Positions 53,615 to 62,895 of a stretch of 64,000 bases of DNA are shown one piece after another. The stretch is from Psychrobacillus glaciei (GTDB lineage Bacteria; Bacillota; Bacilli; Bacillales_A; Planococcaceae), in the NCBI RefSeq assembly GCF_008973485.1, contig NZ_CP031223.1, positions 4,240,001 to 4,304,000 on the forward strand, given 5' to 3'. Position 1 is the first letter of the stretch. Each line of letters opens with the position of its first letter. A model generated the notes under the pieces. The model was given only the letters and a program-made list of their open reading frames with translations. It did no database searches and was not told where the DNA came from. The translations under genes were made by a program, and so were the position numbers.

Positions 53615-55759
53615 TCACCTTCCTTCTACAATACAAGGAAGCGATACATGGAATATCGACCCCGTCTTACCGTCGCTCTCCGCACGAACCGTCCCTCCAT
53701 GCGCTTGTACGATTTCCCTGCAAATCGCCAGCCCGAGCCCGCTGCCCTCTACTTCATTCTCCACGCCCGGTCGACCATACCTGTAATTGCGATCAAAGAT
53801 TTGCTCGAGCTGATCTTGAGGAATACCTGTGCCGGAATCTTGTACACTAATTATCGCATAGCGGGTATGATTCACCTCGTCCACAGTTAGCGCAATACGA
53901 ACCAGCCCACCCATAGAGGTGAACTTCATCGCGTTCGACACCAGATTAAACAAAGCCTGATTTAATCTTTGCGCATCCATCTCGACAACAGGCAAGTTAG
54001 GTCGTTGATCTTCTGCATCTCCGATATCCAGCATGAAATCCAATCCTGCGTCACGCACAACCAGCTCATATTGTTCAAAAAAACCACACAAGAAGTGTAT
54101 GACATGAACCGGCTCCATTACGAACGAGACTTGTCCCGTCTCCAAATGTGACAAGAAAGACAACTCCTCGATCATGCGGTTAATCCTTATCGTGTTATCC
54201 CGGATATACTTCAGGTACTGTTCATTACGTTCCGGCTTGACCCTGTCCTGCACAGCCTCGACGTAACCAAGCATGCTGGACAACGGCATACGCAGATCAT
54301 GCGTAATATAGGCAAGAAGCTTTTTTCTCCCGTGCTCGGAGTGAAGCAATCGGTCATACGAAGTCCGGAGATCATCATGAGCTGCGGATAAAGCCTGTGT
54401 GCGTTCCTGCACGGTCCTCTCCAAACTCATATTCATATCAGTCAGCTTGTCGTTAGCAACCTGCAGCTCAAGTGCAATTCTCTCTTCGTTCGATGCCGCC
54501 CTCGTAAATCTCGAAGAAAGTAGAATCATCTGTGCGATCGTAAACACCAACAGACCAAGCGGAGATGTATTTCCAATTCGTGACCATTCATTGTAATATA
54601 AAAAATCGTTGACGACAGTAACTAAACCAACCACCGACACGAGCAGGAAGATTAGCGCTCCCTCCATACGCCGTATAGCCGCTTTGACTAGCCCAACCAT
54701 CAGATAAACCATATGGAAAACTACCATCACACCGATCATCGGTAACATTTTTGTATAAATAATGGCAGGGGTCACCACAACAACGATACAGAATGCGCCG
54801 GTAACGATCCGCGTGACAAGATGAAACCAACGCGACACATAATTCGGAAAAATGCTATCAAAGTACATCGTTATGATATAACCAATGATGCAAAGAATCA
54901 GGTATTCGATCTTGAACTGCAATCCCCATGGAAAAGATGGCCACAATTGTGTGAGTAAGAGCTCGCCGACCAGCAAGGATCGGATACCGGACAACGTGGT
55001 GAACAGACCGAAATACAACGGCGCCATGTCTTTGCGTCGTAGTACATACAACAGCAAGTGATATACACCAATTACCAGAAGGCTTGCGGTGATGAACATT
55101 TCAGCGGCGATTTTCAGATTTTTCCTGACCGTTAACACATCACTGCCGCCCAACTCAATATACTTGGTGATGCCGCCACGCTTATGATGAAAGTTGGCTA
55201 CTTGCATTACCAGCTCCACCCTATCATTCTTGGGCTGGAAGAACACCAGATTCGTTGCCAGCTGCGGGGTCACTTCACTCCTGTCCTGACCAACTACACC
55301 AACTTCTTCCAGCAATTCGCCATTAACCCATAATTTATACGCATTAAAGATGGTAGGAAGTCGCAAAGCAAGGCGCTCATTCCTATCCTGCTCGCTAAGT
55401 TGGATAACCACCCGAAAGGTTGCAAAGCCTGTACCGTTCAACTGCTGACCATCTAACCGATAGCCTAGCCAGGAGCCCGGGATGTTGATCCAGCGGTCAT
55501 TATTTCCGTCCCTTGCCGAACGAATCTGTATGTCCGCAGGCGACAGTAGCTCTTGCCAGTAGAACGCCCACTCCCCTTTTAACTTTATCGGATTCTCACT
55601 GACATGAACCTGCGTTAAATCCAGAATGCCTTCTTCACTTTGGAACTCAGGGGGTGCCGGTGAAGAGATGACGGCATAGCTTATAACCAAACCAACAACA
55701 ACGGCAACAACTATATGAAGCAAGATCGTACGCGAACCGATTCGGTGAATACCCCTCAT
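53615..55759 (-). CDS. Membrane histidine kinase of the 7TMR-DISM type
   Basis: 714 residues. One N-terminal helix, an extracellular galactose-binding-like (DISMED-type) domain of about 40-215 (KLKGEWAFYWQELL, WINIPGSWLG, FRVVIQL), seven helices in about 220-410 (7TMR-DISM), a coiled coil, HisKA with YITHDLRMPLSSM (phospho-His near 485) and HATPase with NLVSNAMKFT, DSGTGIP and GSGLGLAIC. It should sense a carbohydrate or small ligand outside the cell. Strong Paenibacillus-like GC content, unlike the AT-rich host DNA, points to horizontal transfer. Paired with the OmpR-type regulator downstream. Confidence 0.9.
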   Translation of the reverse strand: MRGIHRIGSRTILLHIVVAVVVGLVISYAVISSPAPPEFQSEEGILDLTQVHVSENPIKLKGEWAFYWQELLSPADIQIRSARDGNNDRWINIPGSWLGYRLDGQQLNGTGFATFRVVIQLSEQDRNERLALRLPTIFNAYKLWVNGELLEEVGVVGQDRSEVTPQLATNLVFFQPKNDRVELVMQVANFHHKRGGITKYIELGGSDVLTVRKNLKIAAEMFITASLLVIGVYHLLLYVLRRKDMAPLYFGLFTTLSGIRSLLVGELLLTQLWPSFPWGLQFKIEYLILCIIGYIITMYFDSIFPNYVSRWFHLVTRIVTGAFCIVVVVTPAIIYTKMLPMIGVMVVFHMVYLMVGLVKAAIRRMEGALIFLLVSVVGLVTVVNDFLYYNEWSRIGNTSPLGLLVFTIAQMILLSSRFTRAASNEERIALELQVANDKLTDMNMSLERTVQERTQALSAAHDDLRTSYDRLLHSEHGRKKLLAYITHDLRMPLSSMLGYVEAVQDRVKPERNEQYLKYIRDNTIRINRMIEELSFLSHLETGQVSFVMEPVHVIHFLCGFFEQYELVVRDAGLDFMLDIGDAEDQRPNLPVVEMDAQRLNQALFNLVSNAMKFTSMGGLVRIALTVDEVNHTRYAIISVQDSGTGIPQDQLEQIFDRNYRYGRPGVENEVEGSGLGLAICREIVQAHGGTVRAESDGKTGSIFHVSLPCIVEGR

Positions 55760-56187
55760 TATGAACCCAACCCCAATCTACGAGAGCGCAATAAGTACTT
55801 TTATTATCTAAATAATATCATCATTAAAGGAAAATGTATCCTGCAATTATTTGCAAGGCGTTGAACACAAACATCACGATGAGGTTCCTTTTTGAACATA
55901 AGGCGAAACGCGCCATCCTTTATTTCGTTCCGGGAAATATAAGTTCGGTATAAAGTAAAACTTATACTTTCTTACCTTTTAAGAAAAAACCATCCAGCCT
56001 GATGCAGATCACAGCGGTAGATTCAGACGCCGTTTTCTTACTCCACAAATACAGGATGGAGCCACTATGGAATTTGATATATACGTCGTCCAGAACAAAC
56101 TCGAAAATTTTTATATAGATACTAGTCAGACTGCAATTTTTTAGCAACAAATTAATTTTAAACATAGATTTTAATACAAGAAAAAAA
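55760..56187. other. Gene-free region between the kinase gene and rlmH
   Basis: No supported gene. A minus-strand frame ending at 55962 contains HSGSILYLWSKKTASES-like text without family resemblance; it starts inside the rlmH end and lacks a ribosome binding site, so I treat it as debris. The region spans the change from GC-richer to host-like DNA. Confidence 0.35.
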
Positions 56188-56214
56188 CCGCACCTACTTA
56201 TGGTACGGTTCATT
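56188..56214 (-). repeat. True rlmH 3' end: att copy 1 and overlapping terminator
   Basis: Minus strand encodes NEPYHK-stop, then GTGCGGTTTTTTTC. ACCGTACC and GGTGCGGT form an eight-pair stem across the stop codon with loop ATAAGTA and a T run, so the last codons double as terminator. Confidence 0.7.
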
Positions 56215-56673
56215 TCTAATAATGCGAAATGCTCGATAAATCTGCTCGATTAATACTAACTTCATTAATTGATGTGGCAACGTCATCTTCCCAAATGAGA
56301 GTTTTTCATCTGATCGTTTCAGTACTTCTTCGTGTAAACCTAGTGAGCCACCAATGACAAATGCAATTTTACTTTTTCCATACGTCATTAAGGATTCGAG
56401 ATCACTTGCTAGTTGCTCAGAAGATTTCATTTTACCATCAATTGCAAGTGCAATAACATATGTATCTGCACTGATTTTTGCTAAAATACGTTCTCCTTCT
56501 TTTTTCTTAACGATTTCCATATCAGCATCACTTAGATTTTCTGGTGCCTTCTCATCTGCCACTTCTACCAAATCCATTTTTGCATAACTACTTAATCGTT
56601 TTGCATATTCTTCTATCCCCAGTTTTAAGTACTTTTCTTTTAATTTTCCAACCGAGATAATTTGTATATTCAC
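56194..56673 (-). CDS. rlmH: 23S rRNA pseudouridine-1915 N3-methyltransferase (orfX)
   Basis: 159 residues of the SPOUT family. SAM-knot motif [24 protein letters not shown] (about 103-126) and C-terminal [19 protein letters not shown] are diagnostic. It methylates helix 69 of 23S rRNA in the 70S ribosome. Standard near-origin neighbour of walJ and htrC. In staphylococci its 3' end is the integration site of SCCmec; here three further copies of these last codons lie downstream. Confidence 0.96.
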   Translation of the reverse strand: MNIQIISVGKLKEKYLKLGIEEYAKRLSSYAKMDLVEVADEKAPENLSDADMEIVKKKEGERILAKISADTYVIALAIDGKMKSSEQLASDLESLMTYGKSKIAFVIGGSLGLHEEVLKRSDEKLSFGKMTLPHQLMKLVLIEQIYRAFRIIRNEPYHK

Positions 56674-56760
56674 AGGTTATCCACCTTCACAATTCATTTA
56701 CAAACAAGTTATCCACAAGAGTTATCCACATACCCACAACACTTATCTACATATTGTGTT

Positions 56761-56928
56761 CTATTTTTCACTCCCTACAATATATACTGCTTGATCATCA
56801 CAGTATGTGCAATTTGTGGATAACTTTTCTTCGTCCAATAATTTTTCTAACATTGGAAAGGTTTTTTGTTCTGCTACAAACATGTCTAAAGCTTGATTTA
56901 TATGAATTTCACAACTGAATATTCTCAA
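56761..56928 (-). CDS. CxxH/CxxC micro-protein
   Basis: 55 residues starting at a TTG at 56928 (AAAGGAAG upstream): MRIFSCEIHINQALDMF... with the metal-binding pairs C-x-x-H near residue 6 and C-x-x-C (CTYC) near 40. A conserved small protein family known to me from Bacillus genomes next to rlmH; probably binds zinc. Function unknown. It sits between htrC and rlmH on the same strand, inside the DnaA-box cluster. Confidence 0.75.
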   Translation of the reverse strand: MRIFSCEIHINQALDMFVAEQKTFPMLEKLLDEEKLSTNCTYCDDQAVYIVGSEK

Positions 56929-57015
56929 TTTTTCACTTCCTTTTATTTACGAATAATTCACTAAGTTATGCACAAATCACTCTTTGTTATCCACAACCTA
57001 TTTTACCAAACGAAA

Positions 57016-57056
57016 AGCGAGTAGGAAAGAACAGCTTTTCTTTTCCTACTCGCTGT
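57016..57056 (-). terminator. Hairpin after htrC
   Basis: AGCGAGTAGGAAA and TTTCCTACTCGCT, perfect arms; minus-strand tail TTTTCGTTTGG is only moderately T-rich. Confidence 0.65.
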
Positions 57057-57094
57057 GTAAATCTTTTATTTACACTATAAAGTTATCCACATCT

Positions 57095-58300
57095 TTATAA
57101 ACTGTCTGTAGCTACTAATTTAAGCATCAGATCCACAATTTTTCCTTCTCTATACACTTTTACTTTTAATTCATCACCAATTTCTTTTTCGTTATATAAA
57201 TGCTTTCTTAATTCAATTGTATTTTCTATTTTTTCTCCGTCCATCTCTACAATAACATCATAAGTCTTCATTCCAGCTTTTGCGGCAGGTGAATTTGGAA
57301 CGACTTCATTTACCACTACTCCTGTAGTCACTTCCGCTGGTAACTTCAAAGTATCTTTTTGATGAATTGCAGGTACATTTGTAACATCAACTAATGTAAT
57401 TCCCATTGAGGGACGATTAACTTTACCATTATGCTCCAAGTCCTCAATAATTGGGATTGCGGAGTTAACAGGAATTGCGAGACCTATCCCTTCAACAGCT
57501 GCTTCGGATATTTTCATGGAATTAATCCCAACAAGTTGACCAGCTAAATTTATTAACGCCCCACCACTATTACCAGGGTTAATGGCTGCGTCTGTTTGTA
57601 AAACTTCTGCTTGCCAATCTACCACACCATCTCCATTTATATCAACTGGTATTGCACGATCTTTACCAGATACAACCCCAGTGGTAACAGATCCATAAAA
57701 ATCGAGTCCTAGTGGGTTACCAATGGCAATTACAGTTTCTCCTTGTTTTAATGCATCTGAGTCACCAAATGTAATGACGGAATCTACTCCTTTAGCATCA
57801 ATTTCAAGCACTGCTAAATCCGTCCAAATATCGGTACCTACAAGTTTTGCTTCTACCTTTGTTCCATCTACTAATGTTACTTCTAATGATTTCGCACCTT
57901 CAACAACATGGTTATTCGTAATGACGTACGCCTTTCCACCTTCTTTTTTATAAATTACTCCTGACCCTGTTCCCGCTTCTTGCGTAGACTTTGAATGACT
58001 CCAAAAGTCGGTAACGGATTGAATATTTGATACACCAACTACAGCACCCGAAGCCTTTTCTACAGCTTCCGTCACACCCGTGTTCACATCAACAGAAAGC
58101 TGTTGCATTTCCATAGAAGTCTTGGTTGCTTTTGTTCCGTTATTAGTTGGTAAATTGGTTAACACAGAAGGTATTAAAAACCAAACCAACAATGCACCTA
58201 CCATTACTCCTGCCAAAGCACTAAAGAAGTATCCTGCCAAACTTTTTTTCTTTTCCTTTTTAGGTTCTTCCTGTGGTTCATATGGATTGTAATCGTCCAT
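57095..58300 (-). CDS. htrC: HtrA/DegP-family membrane serine protease
   Basis: 401 residues. Short acidic cytosolic start, one membrane anchor (about 20-45), then a trypsin-like domain with the triad His in ITNNHVVEG (about 120), Asp in TDLAVLEID (about 150) and Ser in INPGNSGGALIN (about 235), and a C-terminal PDZ domain (about 300-395, GVVVNEVVPNSPAAKAGM). Degrades or refolds damaged exported proteins. In B. subtilis YyxA/HtrC closes the walRK-yycHIJ operon; here an IS3 element separates it from walJ, so it may need its own promoter. Confidence 0.93.
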   Translation of the reverse strand: MDDYNPYEPQEEPKKEKKKSLAGYFFSALAGVMVGALLVWFLIPSVLTNLPTNNGTKATKTSMEMQQLSVDVNTGVTEAVEKASGAVVGVSNIQSVTDFWSHSKSTQEAGTGSGVIYKKEGGKAYVITNNHVVEGAKSLEVTLVDGTKVEAKLVGTDIWTDLAVLEIDAKGVDSVITFGDSDALKQGETVIAIGNPLGLDFYGSVTTGVVSGKDRAIPVDINGDGVVDWQAEVLQTDAAINPGNSGGALINLAGQLVGINSMKISEAAVEGIGLAIPVNSAIPIIEDLEHNGKVNRPSMGITLVDVTNVPAIHQKDTLKLPAEVTTGVVVNEVVPNSPAAKAGMKTYDVIVEMDGEKIENTIELRKHLYNEKEIGDELKVKVYREGKIVDLMLKLVATDSL

Positions 58301-58673
58301 TTTTCATCTTCCTTTCATTTCACATATATGTTTATGTTATTAATTTACCCAATTAACATTAAAATAAGATGAAAATCAATTAAAAGTTTCATAAAACATA
58401 CGAGTTAATTTCATAAATAGCGCTTAATTATTAAAACAAGAACAATACTTAATTTATTGATTGGAGCGACAGGTGATGGCTCATCGCTCACCCCGCGGAA
58501 ATCATACTTATTTATTATGAAGAGTATATGATACATATTCTCACATTTCACATTAATATTGTTCGTGTTTTATATTCTAAATTTGAATCATGATGTTGAT
58601 TCATACATGTAGGATTTTAGAAAAAATAAAAAAGCTCCAAAGACTAAAATAGCCTTGGACTAACCTAAAATAC
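58301..58673. other. Upstream region of htrC with repeat fragment
   Basis: No gene. Contains the short copy of the GATTGGAGCGG repeat (58459-58505, TTGATTGGAGCGACAGG... CCGCGGAAATCAT) and AT-rich DNA up to the IS left end. Confidence 0.5.
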
Positions 58674-58742
58674 TGAGACAATATAAAACACCTTCGGTAA
58701 TGGTACACTTAAAACAAGTACTTAAATCGGAGGTGTTTTTGC

Positions 58743-59060
58743 ATGGGCAAAAACGTGTATACAAGCGAGATTAAATGGGCAGTCGTCAAAGAAAAAATGA
58801 GTGGTAAACTAACAACGAAAGAAATTATGGAGAAATACGGAATTAAGAATAAATCTCAAGTTGAGACATGGATGAGATGGTATAGAGCGAATGAAATTCA
58901 TCGTTTTGACCAACCGATTGGGAAACAATATACGTTTGGGCATGGGCCTGATTTTAAAAGTGAAGAAGAGAAGAAAGATACGCAGATGAACCATTTAAAA
59001 ATGGAGAATGAGATTCTAAAAAAGTATTTGGAAATGATAAAGGAGTTGAAAAACACATAG
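58743..59060 (+). CDS. IS3-family transposase OrfA
   Basis: 105 residues with a helix-turn-helix (KEIMEKYGIKNKSQVETWMRWYR, about 27-50) that binds the IS ends, and a C-terminal leucine-rich coiled coil (MENEILKKYLEMIKELKN). AAATCGGAGGTG upstream. OrfA overlaps the reading frame of OrfB, which begins before its stop by a -1 shift near GAAAAAC (59048-59054). Confidence 0.9.
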   Translation: MGKNVYTSEIKWAVVKEKMSGKLTTKEIMEKYGIKNKSQVETWMRWYRANEIHRFDQPIGKQYTFGHGPDFKSEEEKKDTQMNHLKMENEILKKYLEMIKELKNT

Positions 59061-59071
59061 TTCTTCAAATC

Positions 59072-59908
59072 GTGGAAAAGTTCCGGAAAAACTATACAGT
59101 AAGTGTCATTTTATCAGCCTTAGAAATACCACGTTCCAGCTTTTATCGTTGGTTAGCTGAAGGTGTTGAGAAGATTTTAACCTTAGCAGAAGAAGCAATC
59201 ATCGAACTATGCAAGAAAACGAAATACCGCAATGGTCATCGTAAAATAAAGGCGTTATTGAAAAGAGATTATGGAATTAAATTAGACCGCAATACCGTTC
59301 AGAAAACCATGCAAAAGTTTCATCTTCAATGCAAAGTAAAGCAAAAAAGAAAATGGAAATCTCAAGGTGAGTCAGTAGTAATTGCCCCAAATGTATTGAA
59401 TCGTAACTTTATAGCTAGTAAACCGAACGAAAAATGGGTAACGGATATTACGTATATTCAATATGGTAGCGTCACATTATATCTTTCGACGATCATGGAT
59501 TTATATAACAATGAAATTGTCACTTATAAGCTTTATAATCACCAACAGACTCCGTTAGTCATGGATACGTTGCGTGAAGCGTTAATAGCTCGCGGAAACC
59601 CCCAAGGAGTTATTGTTCATTCTGATCAAGGAAGTGTCTATACATCGTATGCTTATCAAAATGCCTTGAAGGAAAACCATTTAGTTAGCAGTATGTCCAG
59701 ACGTGGAAACTGTTGGGATAATGCAGTAATTGAGTCCTTTCATTCTAGTTTAAAAACAGAAGAGTTTAGCCTAGCCAAGTTTAATTCATTAAGTAATGTC
59801 AGTGTTGTGCAAAGAATTGACGAGTATATTCATCATTACAATGAAGAACGGATCCAAGAAAAATTAGGCTACCTTACGCCAAAAGAATTTGGCATTGCGG
59901 CAGCCTAA
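59072..59908 (+). CDS. IS3-family transposase OrfB (DDE integrase domain)
   Basis: 278 residues from a GTG, although it is normally made as an OrfAB fusion by -1 frameshifting; the open frame extends upstream into orfA (VEKHIVLQIVEKF). N-terminal HTH_21 region (about 35-85) and rve integrase core with catalytic Asp in WVTDITYIQ, Asp in HSDQGSVYTS and Glu in NAVIESFHSSLKTE. All three acidic residues are kept, so the element may be active. Confidence 0.92.
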   Translation: MEKFRKNYTVSVILSALEIPRSSFYRWLAEGVEKILTLAEEAIIELCKKTKYRNGHRKIKALLKRDYGIKLDRNTVQKTMQKFHLQCKVKQKRKWKSQGESVVIAPNVLNRNFIASKPNEKWVTDITYIQYGSVTLYLSTIMDLYNNEIVTYKLYNHQQTPLVMDTLREALIARGNPQGVIVHSDQGSVYTSYAYQNALKENHLVSSMSRRGNCWDNAVIESFHSSLKTEEFSLAKFNSLSNVSVVQRIDEYIHHYNEERIQEKLGYLTPKEFGIAAA

Positions 59909-59966
59909 AAAGGTGTTTTATATGTGTCTCATATCGCTAGGTCAGTTCACCTTGGAACTTTCTCTT

Positions 59967-60755
59967 TTACACAACAACTAATTCAGTTGGTACATTTGCA
60001 TCTGTATCATGGAGATGTACATATTCTCCCGTAATAATCCCGCAAGATTCAAGTGTTTGAGTAACACTCATACGAGCAAGATCTTTCATATTATTGTCTT
60101 TACTTAAATGAGATAAATAAATATTTGTCTTCTTAATATCCACAACTTCACTCATCGCAACAGCGGCATCCTCATTGGATACATGTCCTACATCACTTAA
60201 GATTCGTCGCTTTACAGACCAAGGATAGCGTCCCATTTGAAGCATACTTACATCATGATTACTCTCAAAGACAAAGGAATCGGCTCCCTTAATATGTCCT
60301 TTCATACGGTCACTTACGTAACCAGTGTCCGTAATCAAGACAAGTTTGCGACCATTTTCATGAAAAATATAAAACATAGGATCTATCGAATCGTGGGATA
60401 CTGCAAATGACTGTATATCGATTGAACCAAATGTTTTGACCGTTTCCATGTCAAATTGAAATCTTTGGTTTACGGATACATTTCCAATTAGCGAATCCAT
60501 CGCTGACCATGTTTTTTCATTAGCAAAAATAGGCACCCCGTGTTTCCTTGCAACTACACCAAGTCCTTTAATATGATCACTATGCTCGTGTGTAATAAAA
60601 ATACCTGAAAGTTTTTTTATATCGCGACCAATTTCACTAAAGAGTTGCTCCATTTTCTTACCGCTTAGTCCCACATCTACTAAAAAGGAATGCTCATCAC
60701 TTTCCACGTAAACTGCATTTCCACTACTGCCACTTGCTAATACACTAAATCTCAT
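59967..60755 (-). CDS. walJ: WalJ metallo-beta-lactamase-fold exonuclease-like protein
   Basis: 262 residues. MBL motif [10 protein letters not shown] (about 55-64) plus LVDVGLSG near 27, [10 protein letters not shown] near 137 and LSHLSKDNN near 215 provide the two-metal site. YycJ/WalJ is a 5'-3' exonuclease-like enzyme linked to the WalRK pathway and replication/cell division coordination. Follows yycI by twelve bases. Its stop is followed after 35 bases by the IS3 element. Confidence 0.93.
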   Translation of the reverse strand: MRFSVLASGSSGNAVYVESDEHSFLVDVGLSGKKMEQLFSEIGRDIKKLSGIFITHEHSDHIKGLGVVARKHGVPIFANEKTWSAMDSLIGNVSVNQRFQFDMETVKTFGSIDIQSFAVSHDSIDPMFYIFHENGRKLVLITDTGYVSDRMKGHIKGADSFVFESNHDVSMLQMGRYPWSVKRRILSDVGHVSNEDAAVAMSEVVDIKKTNIYLSHLSKDNNMKDLARMSVTQTLESCGIITGEYVHLHDTDANVPTELVVV

Positions 60756-60767
60756 TGTTAGAACTCC

Positions 60768-61571
60768 TTACTTTACTTCTGTTTGTTCCGACTCTTTTGG
60801 AATTTCAATTATTCTTCCTTCGACTGCATTTACAAAGTATTCTTCCGACGTTTCATCTGAAAGTTTAACTAATATATGCCAGGTGGGTGCAAATACTTGC
60901 GTTCCCTCTAGTTGGGCTAATGTAGAGTATCCTAAATTAGCTTCTTTTACTGTAGAATCAGGCTTTAGTATCCCGCGTTTATATAGAACTTTAATCGCTT
61001 GCATAGATGACAATAAGCTTTTCGATTCATTATAGTCTTCTAGATTATCCAAGAGACTTTGTTCATAACTAACGAGCTCTTGTTTATCATTAAAATGAAC
61101 AATTAACTTTGCATATTTATTATTATAAACTAGTCGATTATTTACTTTTTGAAAGAATGTAACGGAGTGATTTTCCTCATCTATGCTCCATAATCCATAA
61201 GAATTTCCACGTATTATATTTTCTTGAAGTACTTTTTCCAACTTGTTTTCTTCCGTAATTGGAAGTGGTTTATCAAATGTACTAGTAAGTTGATAGCTGC
61301 TTTTTACTTCTACTTTTTGGTTTGGTAAGTTATCTAATTCTTCTGTACTAAAAGTATGAAGATTTCCTGAAACATAAGATGCTCCTAAAATGTCAGATTC
61401 CATTTTTGGAACTTTAATATTATCAAGTAAGAATCGTTCCTCTATTGGAGTATCGCTACGAACTTCTATATCCTGCGCATCATTATATCTATTTAAGTAA
61501 AGAGAAAATAAAAATACATTTAAAATAGAAAAAACAATAATAAATATAGTTTTTGTTTTATTCCAATCCAA
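60768..61571 (-). CDS. yycI: Two-component accessory protein YycI
   Basis: About 267 residues; I take the TTG at 61571 (MDWNKTKTIFIIVFSILNVFL) because AGGAGG stands eight bases upstream, rather than the GTG at 61580 that overlaps it. One N-terminal membrane helix, then an extracellular YycI domain. With YycH it forms a membrane complex that controls WalK activity. Overlaps the end of yycH. Confidence 0.92.
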   Translation of the reverse strand: MDWNKTKTIFIIVFSILNVFLFSLYLNRYNDAQDIEVRSDTPIEERFLLDNIKVPKMESDILGASYVSGNLHTFSTEELDNLPNQKVEVKSSYQLTSTFDKPLPITEENKLEKVLQENIIRGNSYGLWSIDEENHSVTFFQKVNNRLVYNNKYAKLIVHFNDKQELVSYEQSLLDNLEDYNESKSLLSSMQAIKVLYKRGILKPDSTVKEANLGYSTLAQLEGTQVFAPTWHILVKLSDETSEEYFVNAVEGRIIEIPKESEQTEVK

Positions 61572-62895
61572 ATTTGCCACCTCCTAGTAATTCCGGAGAT
61601 ACTCGAACCCATATACCCTTAGATAAATAAAACCAAGATGGCTCTAGATTTAAAAATAGCTGTTGATCATCTTGCGACAAATAATAACCCACTACCATGT
61701 CATCCACAGATGACATTTTTAAATCTGGAATGGTAGATATCAAATCATACGTGTCTTGACCAGATGGCAATTGTATTTTTCTTGTTTTAATAGGAGAAGA
61801 ATTATTTAGTGTATAATACGGCCTAATATATCGATATACTCGATTCATACCCCAATATTGAGTGATTTCAGTAGACGTATCATTACTAAAAACAGGTACA
61901 CCTTTTAAGTAAAGTTGATAACTAACTTGTTGAGTAGCAGGATTTATTCGATTATATCGATATTCGTCCGTCCAACCACTGTGCTCGTTAACAAAATCCA
62001 AACTATGCTGAATGAGTTCGGTAGGATTACCAGAATTCTGACTTTCCGATGCAGGGTGTACATAACTTAATCTTTTTAGCAAAAAGTTAACGGTCATTAA
62101 CGCGTTATCGTCGGTATATTGCTGTTCTCTTGTTCCTTTAGAATTACTACGAACGAGACTCGGAAAACTAAATAGAGCATTTTTAAACTTTTCTGGAGCA
62201 ATTTCAATTTCCTCTAAAATATACGTATACCCTTTTACATTTTCTTGATTGTTAGTAACATACAAAGATAGTTTACCTGGTCTTTTTATTTCATTATACG
62301 GTGGAAAATTACTAGTTTGCTTAATAATACGCTCCGAAAATGCTTCTTTATCTACTTTATCAACAAGTGTTTTATATATCTTTTGGTTGGTTGTACTAAT
62401 AAAATAAAATACCAGTTCATCTTCAGAAGGACCATTCCAGTCAATTACTAAACGATTAAAAGAGATATCTGGTAGATTATGATCAGCAAATGAAAAGATG
62501 CTGCCAAATATCTTAATAGGAACTTCTGTAGGATAGAAGAACGTTACCCGATTGGAAGTAGTGATAAAATCATTTATTTGCTGTAAACTAGCTTTGGTGT
62601 TTACAGGTTCTAATGATTGTGGTTCCCAAGTTTTCATGGAATTAAATACTTTCTCAATGTTAAGCGGGGTCTCTGAACCAGTCAACGTTTCCCCACGACT
62701 ATATAATATACGATAAGGCATCACTAAATCTTCTATCCTCTTTTTCTCCGCAATGGAGATATCAACTATTGGAGGAGTATCAATCGTATTGTAAGTTGGA
62801 GAATAGGTCCATATAGTAAAGGTTAGCGTCAAACTTAGCAGGATGAGCAAGAGTAAAATGACAGATTTTACTTGTTCGATATACTTCAATCCCAC
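61558..62895 (-). CDS. yycH: Two-component accessory protein YycH
   Basis: 445 residues. MGLKYIEQVKSVILLLLILLSLTLTFTIW gives an N-terminal membrane anchor, typical of YycH (V-x-LL-x-LS-x-T); the rest is the extracellular YycH domain (for example WTYSPTYN and DNALMTVNFLLKRLSYV). Regulates WalK together with YycI. The start overlaps the walK stop by ten bases. Confidence 0.93.
   Translation of the reverse strand: MGLKYIEQVKSVILLLLILLSLTLTFTIWTYSPTYNTIDTPPIVDISIAEKKRIEDLVMPYRILYSRGETLTGSETPLNIEKVFNSMKTWEPQSLEPVNTKASLQQINDFITTSNRVTFFYPTEVPIKIFGSIFSFADHNLPDISFNRLVIDWNGPSEDELVFYFISTTNQKIYKTLVDKVDKEAFSERIIKQTSNFPPYNEIKRPGKLSLYVTNNQENVKGYTYILEEIEIAPEKFKNALFSFPSLVRSNSKGTREQQYTDDNALMTVNFLLKRLSYVHPASESQNSGNPTELIQHSLDFVNEHSGWTDEYRYNRINPATQQVSYQLYLKGVPVFSNDTSTEITQYWGMNRVYRYIRPYYTLNNSSPIKTRKIQLPSGQDTYDLISTIPDLKMSSVDDMVVGYYLSQDDQQLFLNLEPSWFYLSKGIWVRVSPELLGGGKFGLE

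Larger units (their letters stand above)
56677..57091. other. Cluster of DnaA boxes
   Basis: Matches to TTATNCACA at 56709, 56722, 56966, 56987 and 57083 on the plus strand and 56815 on the minus strand, plus one-mismatch boxes at 56677 and 56743: eight in about 415 bases. One lies inside the CxxH/CxxC gene. Such density is far above chance and suggests a DnaA-titration or regulatory locus near the origin. Confidence 0.7.
58674..59931 (+). mobile_element. IS3-family insertion sequence, apparently intact
   Basis: Terminal inverted repeats TGAGACAATATAAAACACCT (left) and TGAGACACATATAAAACACC (right, reversed) bound 1258 bases with orfA and orfB. Target-site duplication is not obvious (left flank AATAC, right flank TATCG). 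It is inserted between walJ and htrC, two genes normally joined in one operon, and lies in the opposite orientation to them. Confidence 0.92.

Noticed and set aside
55962-56213. 83-residue minus frame starting within the rlmH end
   Set aside because: Starts inside rlmH, no ribosome binding site, no family resemblance.
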